The notes beneath the pieces are model-generated. The model was not told the DNA's origin. It saw only the letters and a list, made by a program, of their open reading frames with translations, and did no database searches. Shown in pieces: positions 26,778 to 34,600 of a stretch of DNA of 60,583 nt; the stretch's first letter is position 1; each line of letters begins with the position of its first letter. The position numbers and the translations under genes were made by a program. Where the stretch lies: NCBI GenBank assembly GCA_029261965.1, contig JAJDAH010000240.1, positions 1 through 60,583 on the forward strand, written 5' to 3'. Origin of the DNA: Polyangiaceae bacterium. Lineage in GTDB: Bacteria; Myxococcota_A; Polyangia; Polyangiales; Polyangiaceae.

Positions 26778-29141
26778 ATGACTTCAGCGCTTGCCGAGCT
26801 CGGTCGCATCGACCCCCTTTTGGTTTGGGGTCTGTTCCCTCGCCTGCTCGGTGTCGTCTTCTTGATCTCCTTCGTCTCGCTGCTGCCGCAGATCGTGCCG
26901 ATGGCTGGGCGCGACGGCATCGTACCGGTGTCGCTTCGCCTCGGCCGCGTGAAGAAACATTTCGGGTGGCGACGCGTTTTCTACTTTCCGACGCTGTTGT
27001 GGATCGACTCACGCGACTTCACGCTCCGGCTCTTCACCCTGCTCGGCATCGCCGCGAGCCTGCTCGCGATTCATGGCGGCCCGTGGGCAGTCGTCGCGCT
27101 GCCTTGCTGCTACGTTTTGTACCTTTCGCTCGACCCCGCAGTCGGACTCGTCTTCCCGTGGGACGCGATGCTCTTCGAAGCGGGCTTCTTCAGCTTCCTT
27201 CTTCCGGCAACGCTCGGGCTGCCCGACATTCACGCGGTCGAAGCGCCGGAACCCGCCGTGGCTTGGGTCTACCGACTGCTGGTGTTCCGCGTGATTTTCG
27301 GCTTCGGCAAGCTCAAGTTCATGGGCAGCCAAAAGGACGACCTCGACTACCTCAAAGGCTTCCTCGTCAACCAACCGCTGCCTTCGCCGCTCGGCTGGTA
27401 CGCCCATGGTTTGCCCGTCACCGTCCTGAAGGGGGCGATGATCGTCATGTTCGTCACGGAGATGATCGTGCCGTTCTTCGTGTTCTTCCCCGGACCGCTG
27501 AGCGTGCTCGCGGCAGTGCTCATCGCGGGGCTGATGGTCGGCATCCAGCTGACAGGGAACTTCGGGTACTTCAACATCGGGATGGCCGTGCTGTGCGTCA
27601 CCCTCCTCGACTCACAAACCCCGACCGAGCTCGATGTCGCGACGCTGTTCTCACCCGGCGCTCCCGTGCTCACCAACGCGATCGTGCTGCTGCACACCAT
27701 CGGCGCGTTGCTGGTTCTCCCGTTCAACAGCTTCATCGCCAACTCGTGGATGTACTGGCCGTCTTTGTACCGAGCCCCGCGGTGGCTGCTTCTTCCGGTC
27801 GACCTGATCCGCGTCCTCCACCCGCTGCGCTGGTTGCATTCGTACGGCGTTTTCCCGCCAAAAACGCCGGCGGGTGTGAAGTGTGTCTTGGCGATGGAAG
27901 TGAGCTGGGACGGCAAAGAGTGGGTCGAATGCCGTCACCCCATCGCGCCCACGGCGCCCGAGTCCCCACCCCGGTTCGTAGCGCCGTACCACCACCGGGC
28001 GGACCAAGCGATGATCTACGAGACCTTCGGTTTGAACGACACGCACGTGTTCACCGGGGTCACCGCGGCCGGGTTTCCGTACATCATGGCGTACGCGTCG
28101 CCGCTCCAGGCTTTTGTGCAGCGAATGCTCGAGGGGCGGGGCAAAGCTGACTTTTTCTTCAAGAAGGGCACGTTTCCCGTCGACCGGGGCGCGCCCAAGA
28201 TGGCGCGGGTTCGAACCTACATGCTCGAGCGGACAGGCCACTCCGAGCGGAAAAAGACGGGCAAGTGGTGGCGGCGCACGTACCTCGGTCCGCATCTGCC
28301 ACCAACGGGACTTCAAGAGGGTTTCTGGGACGACGTTTGCCCTCCACCGGAGGTCTGGCACTTCGACACCTGGATCTGGAAACGGCGCTCCTCTCTTCGC
28401 CCGCTGATTCGGAGCGCGAGAAACGGAGAAAACGCCCTCGCTGCGGTCATCGCCGATACTGACGAAATCACTCACGATGACGTCGATCGGTTCTGGAATG
28501 AATTCGTGCCAGCGGTCGGAGCTGGTCGCGACGCCGACTGGTCGAAGCTGCCGGACGTCGTCGAGCAGGCACGCGCGCGCTACACACGCGCCGACATGCG
28601 GATCTTCGAGCGCATTTTGGGCAGATTCAGCGTGATGCTCTGCACCCGTCTGGAGCCGTTGGTGTTGGGGCGAATGCGAAAGCCTGTGCTCCCGATCAGC
28701 TCGTACTTCCGCTTGGGGATGCTGACGCATCAGATCATCGGCGAAGGTCGGGAAGCGTTCGAGAATGCATACGCGGACCCGGCTTCGACGGTCTCGGACG
28801 CCAAAGCACTCAGCATGCCTTCCGGCGGATACTTCATGGCACTGTTTCGATTCGAATCGTTCGTCTTCCAGGCACGCAAGCAGCGGCTGCTCGACGCCGT
28901 GCTCAACATGACGCGCGAGGGGAAACCCAACGAGATCCCGCCAATCATCGTCAAGCTCCAGGGATGGGCTCGGAGTCTGTTCGGCTGCATCGAAATGAGC
29001 GAATTTCTGCAGACGCAATTCACCGAGAGCCGCTACCAAGAACCGGACGCTCCCGAAGAAAGGCCCGTCTTCACGATGTTGCGCGACAGCACGACGCGGG
29101 TGACGTTCGAGCGCGACCCCACACCGGAGGCCGAGGCCTAA
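26778..29141 (+). CDS. Lipase maturation factor (LMF1)-family membrane protein
   Basis: A 787-residue protein with eight to ten transmembrane helices in the first 400 residues and a large soluble C-terminal part. The LMF blocks are seen in order: a WAMLFEAGF-like segment (here FPWDAMLFEAGFFSFLLPA), RLLVFRVIFGFGKLKFMG, GNFGYFNIGMAVLCVTLLD and the C-terminal MEVSWDGKEW followed by APYHHRADQAMIYE. In animals LMF1 is an ER protein needed for folding of homodimeric lipases. Bacterial family members are uncharacterised. The last 350 residues (from about 440) have no animal counterpart that I recognise. The stop overlaps the stop region of the convergent lipoprotein gene by 4 bp. Confidence 0.85.
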   Translation: MTSALAELGRIDPLLVWGLFPRLLGVVFLISFVSLLPQIVPMAGRDGIVPVSLRLGRVKKHFGWRRVFYFPTLLWIDSRDFTLRLFTLLGIAASLLAIHGGPWAVVALPCCYVLYLSLDPAVGLVFPWDAMLFEAGFFSFLLPATLGLPDIHAVEAPEPAVAWVYRLLVFRVIFGFGKLKFMGSQKDDLDYLKGFLVNQPLPSPLGWYAHGLPVTVLKGAMIVMFVTEMIVPFFVFFPGPLSVLAAVLIAGLMVGIQLTGNFGYFNIGMAVLCVTLLDSQTPTELDVATLFSPGAPVLTNAIVLLHTIGALLVLPFNSFIANSWMYWPSLYRAPRWLLLPVDLIRVLHPLRWLHSYGVFPPKTPAGVKCVLAMEVSWDGKEWVECRHPIAPTAPESPPRFVAPYHHRADQAMIYETFGLNDTHVFTGVTAAGFPYIMAYASPLQAFVQRMLEGRGKADFFFKKGTFPVDRGAPKMARVRTYMLERTGHSERKKTGKWWRRTYLGPHLPPTGLQEGFWDDVCPPPEVWHFDTWIWKRRSSLRPLIRSARNGENALAAVIADTDEITHDDVDRFWNEFVPAVGAGRDADWSKLPDVVEQARARYTRADMRIFERILGRFSVMLCTRLEPLVLGRMRKPVLPISSYFRLGMLTHQIIGEGREAFENAYADPASTVSDAKALSMPSGGYFMALFRFESFVFQARKQRLLDAVLNMTREGKPNEIPPIIVKLQGWARSLFGCIEMSEFLQTQFTESRYQEPDAPEERPVFTMLRDSTTRVTFERDPTPEAEA

Positions 29142-30787
29142 CGCGGAGGCGGAGGAGGCGGAGGCTCCATCATCGGAGGCGGGGGCGGCGGTACTTCGAG
29201 GATGCCCGCCCCAGCGAAAGTCTGATGCTCCCACTGCCCGGCAGGAGCCGAGTCGGCGGCGAGTGGCACGGGCTGCGCGACGAGCTGAGTGCCATCCCAC
29301 TGGAGCCGGAAGAGGCCACTCGTGCCCGCCGCGACAGACTCCTGGTTGAGCAGGATGTCCCCGACCATCGGCCGGAACTGCGCCGCGTCCGCTCCCAAGA
29401 GCTTGCTCGTGCCGTAGTTGACACCGAAGTAGTTCTCGTTCGGGAAGATGAGGTCGATGTCTTCGACCGCGACGCCGACGCTGTAGACCTCGTGGCTGCC
29501 GTTGGCGCCGAAGGCATGCAATTGCGTCTGCTCCTCCGCACCCGCGATGATCTTGCCCGCGATCGGGCCGTAGCGCACCGGCGCGTCGGGAACGACGACT
29601 GCCCCCTCGAGGTGGACGCCGATCGCGGCGAGCATCGTCGGTGTTCCGTTGACGTCGACTCGCCAGACTTGGCCGACCGTGGTGACGACGATGAGGTCGC
29701 CATTGAACACGCCGGTCGTGTCGACGAAGAGTGAGCCCCGCATGAGACCGTTACCGCCTCCTGGCAAGTCGACCCACGGATTGATGATGGTGTTGCCATC
29801 GTCTGTGACCCGGACGATCTGACCGTCGATGCCGTTGCCCACGAACATATCGCCCGCAATGAAGCCGCCACGATTGCCCGCCCGCGCGGTGGCGATTTTG
29901 ACCTCGTTGGTGAGCCCGCTGTAGGTCGAGAACGGTTGGTGAGTTCCGTCGTTCTCGATACGCTCGAAGTTGAGCGGAGCGCCGTTCGAATAGTTCACGC
30001 TCATGACCACAGTGTTCGTGGGCTCGTGAAAGTCGATCCCGATCGGATTGTTGAAGGTCGTCGATATCTGGGTGAGTGAGATCGCAGGCGGCGGGCCGTC
30101 GTTGAAGGTGTCCTTCGAGTTGATGATCCCGTCGGCGTCCCAATCGTCCGGCCCCTCTTCCAAGTCCGTGAGGCCGTCCGCGTCACTGTCTTCGTCGAGA
30201 AAATCGAGCGTGCCGTCGCCATCAGTGTCGACAGCGCCTTCGATCATGTCCGAAATGCCGTCCTGATCGCTGTCCTCGTCCAAGAAGTTCGGCCACTGGT
30301 CGCCGTCCACGTCCGTGTTGCCGTCCGCGCCATCTGGGATCCCATCGCCATCGGAGTCGGTGTCGCGGAAGTTCCAGATCCCGTCGCCGTCGAAATCGTC
30401 GCCACCGAGTTGCTCGTCAGCATCGAGAATGCCGTCGCCGTCGCTGTCGGTGTCCTGAAAGTCAGGGGTCCCGTCGCCATCCGTGTCCGGTGGCCCGCCG
30501 GGAGCGAGCTTGCCTTCGTCCCCGTCGCTGATGCCGTCGCCGTCTTCGTCGCCGTTCGGGTTGATGAAGCCACCGCCGCCGCCGCCGCTTCCGATCAAGC
30601 CGCCGCTTCCCGAGGCCCCTCCGGACGCGCTCGCGTCCAGGTTGCTGCCGCCCGATCCGCCGCCGGATCCGGGACTACCGCCGAACGCGCCGCCGCGGGT
30701 GTCCTCGCCGGTGCCGGAGCAGGAGAAAATCGCGCCGGCTCCGAGAACGGCCACGGCGGCGTGAAAGATCATTCGGTTGCGCGGCAT
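29138..30787 (-). CDS. Lipoprotein with thrombospondin-type-3-like Ca-binding repeats and beta-propeller-like domain
   Basis: A 549-residue lipoprotein (GAIFSC lipobox at about residue 23) with a good Shine-Dalgarno (GGGAGG). A Gly/Ser-rich spacer leads to about eight Asp-rich repeats (residues 76-232: DTDGDGTPDFQDTDSDGDGI-type), which bind Ca in thrombospondin 3 and OmpA-linked proteins. The rest is a beta-rich domain of repeating strands (NNPIGIDFHEPTNTVVMSV, GGFIAGDMFVGNG, NGDLIVVTTVGQVWRVDV) like NHL or SMP-type propellers, and a Pro-rich tail ends the protein. Location is the outer membrane or cell surface; the ligand is unknown. Confidence 0.82.
   Translation of the reverse strand: MPRNRMIFHAAVAVLGAGAIFSCSGTGEDTRGGAFGGSPGSGGGSGGSNLDASASGGASGSGGLIGSGGGGGGFINPNGDEDGDGISDGDEGKLAPGGPPDTDGDGTPDFQDTDSDGDGILDADEQLGGDDFDGDGIWNFRDTDSDGDGIPDGADGNTDVDGDQWPNFLDEDSDQDGISDMIEGAVDTDGDGTLDFLDEDSDADGLTDLEEGPDDWDADGIINSKDTFNDGPPPAISLTQISTTFNNPIGIDFHEPTNTVVMSVNYSNGAPLNFERIENDGTHQPFSTYSGLTNEVKIATARAGNRGGFIAGDMFVGNGIDGQIVRVTDDGNTIINPWVDLPGGGNGLMRGSLFVDTTGVFNGDLIVVTTVGQVWRVDVNGTPTMLAAIGVHLEGAVVVPDAPVRYGPIAGKIIAGAEEQTQLHAFGANGSHEVYSVGVAVEDIDLIFPNENYFGVNYGTSKLLGADAAQFRPMVGDILLNQESVAAGTSGLFRLQWDGTQLVAQPVPLAADSAPAGQWEHQTFAGAGILEVPPPPPPMMEPPPPPPPR
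30092..30562 (-). repeat. Asp-rich TSP3-like repeat block
   Basis: DNA coding about eight D-x-D-x-D-G-x-x-D repeats. The codon use is repetitive (gacggcgacggc-type), making short direct repeats visible across 470 bp. Confidence 0.85.
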
Positions 30788-30921
30788 GGGCTACCTCCCG
30801 GGGGTGGTCATCGAAGCGTGCTGCTTAGCCTACACTGCTATCGGCGGTGTGCACCGATTTCCCGCCAGAATGCCGTGCTATCGCGAAGCACCAGCGCAAA
30901 CTTTCGACACGATTGGATCGT

Positions 30922-31455
30922 TCAGGGCGGCGCCAACCAGGCTGCCACCCGCTCGTCGCTCTCAGTGATGTCGGCGACCCGCCAGCCGTTCGGGCCATTC
31001 TCGAGCAGCAAATGCACTTCGTCACAGCGCCGGGCACCGCACATGACATCGACCGCCAAAGCGGCGCGCTTCCCCGCGGCGCGCACCTCGCCCGCGATGA
31101 CCGCCTGAAACTTTCTGCCCGCCTGGGCGATGAAACCGGGACACTCTCCGCAGTCGGGCGTCGAGAGGGCGCCGGCGGCGGCGGCGTCGTCACCGTTGGC
31201 CGCTTTGATGAACGACGCCGCGACCGCGTTGGGGCTTGGCGCCGGCGCGGCGACGACCGGCTCCTCGACGCGCTTTGGCGGGTTGGCCGAGACGGGTTCG
31301 TCCTTTCGGGCCTCGACTTCGATCACGGGTTCGGGGGAGACCGACGACTCCGGCACCGAAGGATCCGCCGCCGGGGACCGGCTCTCGCAGGCTGCGATCA
31401 TCGCGAGCAGCGCTGCCATCGCGCCTGCACCAACAAACCGCTCGGTCACCCTCAT
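30922..31455 (-). CDS. Small lipoprotein with acidic/Pro linker and Cys-containing globular domain
   Basis: A 177-residue lipoprotein: signal with lipobox IAAC at residue 24, then an acidic Glu/Pro/Val linker (about 25-75) and a compact domain. The domain has a helix AVAASFIKAANGDD, the motif CGECPGF, and strands AALAVDVMCGARRCDEVHLLLENG, with four Cys likely forming two disulfides. This resembles the NTF2/SnoaL-like or DUF4878-type lipoprotein domains that bind small ligands; that match is weak. The Shine-Dalgarno GGAGG sits before the ATG. It is divergent from the SLC12 fusion gene across 201 bp that contain no gene. Confidence 0.75.
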   Translation of the reverse strand: MRVTERFVGAGAMAALLAMIAACESRSPAADPSVPESSVSPEPVIEVEARKDEPVSANPPKRVEEPVVAAPAPSPNAVAASFIKAANGDDAAAAGALSTPDCGECPGFIAQAGRKFQAVIAGEVRAAGKRAALAVDVMCGARRCDEVHLLLENGPNGWRVADITESDERVAAWLAPP

Positions 31456-31656
31456 CGTTATGTCCTCCAATAGGTCCTGCTGCCCCGTCGGGAAAACTCG
31501 GCACAAAGACGCTAGCACCGGGCGTGTTGAGCGCAGAACCGACACTTCCCACCGGATATAGAAGCCGAACGGTCGGTCGCCGAGGCCACGTGCCTTCCGG
31601 CGGTTCGTCGCGATCCTGTACTCTGAGCGTTCGGCGTCCACCCGCCGCTCGCACCC

Positions 31657-34600
31657 GTGGCCAAGGACAGCAAGTTCGGGACCTTTGGAGGGGTCTTCAC
31701 GCCGTCGATCCTGACGATCCTCGGGGTGATCATGTACCTGCGGTTGCCGTGGGTCATCGGCAACGCCGGACTTCACGCCGCGCTCGGAATCATCCTCGTC
31801 GCCCACGTGATCAGCGTGTCGACCGGGCTGAGCATCTCGTCGATCGCCACCGACAAGAACGTGGGCGCCGGCGGCCCTTACTACATCGTTTCCCGGAGCC
31901 TCGGTCTCCCCATCGGCGGGACGCTCGGCGTCGCCTTGTTCATCGGCCTGTGCTTCAGCACGAGTCTGTACGTCATCGGTTTCTCGGAGAGCTTCCTTTC
32001 GGTCCTCGAGATCGAAGCGACGCCAACAGCCATTCGCATCTGCGGCACCGTGACGCTGGTGTTGCTCACGGCGGTCACGCTCATCAGCACGGCATTCGCC
32101 ATCAAGACTCAGTACATCATTCTGGTCTTGATCGCGCTTTCGCTAGTGTCGATCTTCATGGGGTCTTCCGGACCGGCCCCGGCACCCACGACTCCCGCGC
32201 CGTCCGGCGACGGACCGAGCATCGACCTGATGTTCGGGATCTTCTTCCCAGCGGTGACCGGCTTCACTGCTGGCGTCAACATGTCCGGGGATCTTCGAAA
32301 CCCCAAGCAGTCGATCCCGCGCGGGACGATGCTGGCCATCGTCGTCGGATTGGCGGTGTACGTGAGCCTGACCGTGTTCTTGGCGCTCCGGGTGCCAGCG
32401 GCGATGCTCGAAGACGAAGGCGTGCTCATCCAAATCGCCTGGATCCCCGCCCTCGTCGTCGCGGGGATCTGGGGAGCGACACTCTCTTCCGGACTCGGGA
32501 GCATCCTCGGCGCGCCGAGAATACTCCAGGCGCTTTCGAGCGACGCGATCATGCCTCGCGTTTTCGCCCGCGGTCACGGCAAGACCAACGAGCCCCGAAA
32601 CGCGCTCGTGCTCGCTTTCGCCCTCGCGGAGGGCGGAATCCTCATCGCCGAGCTGAACGCCATCGCGCGGATCGTTTCCATGGTGTTCCTGGCGATGTAC
32701 GGCTTTCTGAACATCAGCTGCGCGATCGAAAGCTGGGCCAGTCCCGACTTCCGCCCGGCGTTCCGGATCCCTCGCATGGTGAGTGTGGTTGGGGCGGTGA
32801 CGTGCGTCGTCATCATGATCCAGCTCGACCTGCCGGCCATGTTGGGCGCGATCACCTTGATGGTGGGACTGTTCTTGTGGTTGCAGCGCAAGCAACTCCA
32901 GCTCGACGCCGGCGATGCCTGGGAGGGGATCTGGTCCTCGCTCATCCGCGCGGGGCTCTACCGCCTGACCCACGAGCGGAAGCAGCAACGCAACTGGCGC
33001 CCGAACATACTGCTCTTTCGCGCCGAGGGCTCGGCGACAAGACCTCTGGCCAGGTTCGGTGAGGCGCTGATCACAGGAAACGGCATCTTGACCGACTTCG
33101 AGCTTCAAGAAGGCCGGAGGCGAAAAAAAGAGGACCCCGATCCAACGCCCGAATCACGCGAAACCGAAGACGAACGCCCGATGGGAATCTTCCGGCGCAC
33201 ACTCTCCGCCAACGACCCCTTCGAGGTGATTGGCGGCGTCTGCAAACACTACGGTTTCGCCGGACTCGAGCCGAACACGCTGCTCCTGAGCTGGTCCATG
33301 CGAGCGAACGGACACGAGTCCTTCGCACGCCTGCTCGACGAAGTCTCTGGGCTCGATTTCAACGTGTTGGTCCACTCGCACGGCGAGCCGAAGCCAGGGG
33401 CAGAGGGCGTCGACGTCTGGTGGCGGGCCGACGCTGGCAACATCGGATTCGCCCTCGCGCTGTTGCGCTTCATGACGCAGTCGAGTGAGTGGGAGGACGC
33501 GCCGCTCAGGTTTCTTGTCGTCAGCAGTGACACGTCGAACAACGACAACCTGCGCACCACGATGCGCCGGATCCTCAAAGAGTCGCGAGTCGAAGCGACG
33601 TTGAAAATCCTCAACGACACTTTCGCGGACCGGAGCTTCGAAGATCGCGTCCGTGACCTCTCGGAGAGCTCGAGCCTGACGATCATGGGCCTGCCGAACG
33701 AAACCGGCGGGTTCGACGAGGAAGAGCAAGAGCGCACAGACAAGCTCGTTCGACAGCTCGGCAGCGTCCTGCTCGTTCGGGGTTCCTCGTCGTTCGAGGA
33801 ATTGTTGCCGACCGGGAGAGAGGCGGCGGTGTCGTTTCTGCCTCCTTTCGCGGAAGACGGAGACGCCCCGGAGAAGTTGCCGGAGCTACGCGTCTCGGAC
33901 ACGCCAGACCTCGCCAGAGCCGCCGGTGAGCTCGCCGCCGCGTATCAGCATCTGGTGAGCAGCTTCCACGAGCTGTGCATCAAAAAACTCTATGGCCGCA
34001 ACGTCGAAGTCGTGCGCTCCATCCAGGCGGCGGCTCGCAAACATCTCAAGGTCGACAAGGCACTCTCCGCGGCCAACCCACGGCGCCAACGCACGGCATT
34101 CAATCGGCTGCAGAGCTCTTTCCTGCTGGATTGCAGGAATCTGCTCGACGAGTTCGAAGAAAAACAACTCCCGGACCTGCGGTCGGTGCTCGAAGGCGGC
34201 ATCGACGCCTTCGTGTCGGACGAAAACGTCGTCGACCGGAGCGACGACCCGGAGGAGCTCGTCGTGCAGAGAGACCAGTCTGCGTTCGAGCCGGAGGAAG
34301 GGGACTCGGCGTACGTACGCAGTTTCAAACGTCGGCGCCGCCTCTTGGGTTGGTTCCGCCGCGAGCCGCCCAGCTACCGAATCCCCGTCGCGAAGCTCAG
34401 GGCCTACTACTTCGACCGGGCGATCCGCAGCATGGTGCAACCGACCGCTCGTCAGTTCGTCACCGACAGCCAACAGATCGCGATTCATCTCGGCAAGATC
34501 CTCAACTCCACCCGTGCTGCCCCGCCAGACGAAGAGGCCGGTGTGAGCCTCGCCGACGTGCTGGACGAGCAACGACGGCAGCTCGACGAGCACCTCGAAG

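Noticed and set aside
27651-29300. 549-codon minus-strand frame across the LMF gene
   Set aside because: It is antisense to a conserved family and lacks a start signal.
31236-33062. 608-codon plus-strand frame overlapping the lipoprotein and transporter
   Set aside because: Composition is Arg/Pro-rich and it conflicts with the SLC12 motifs in the true frame.
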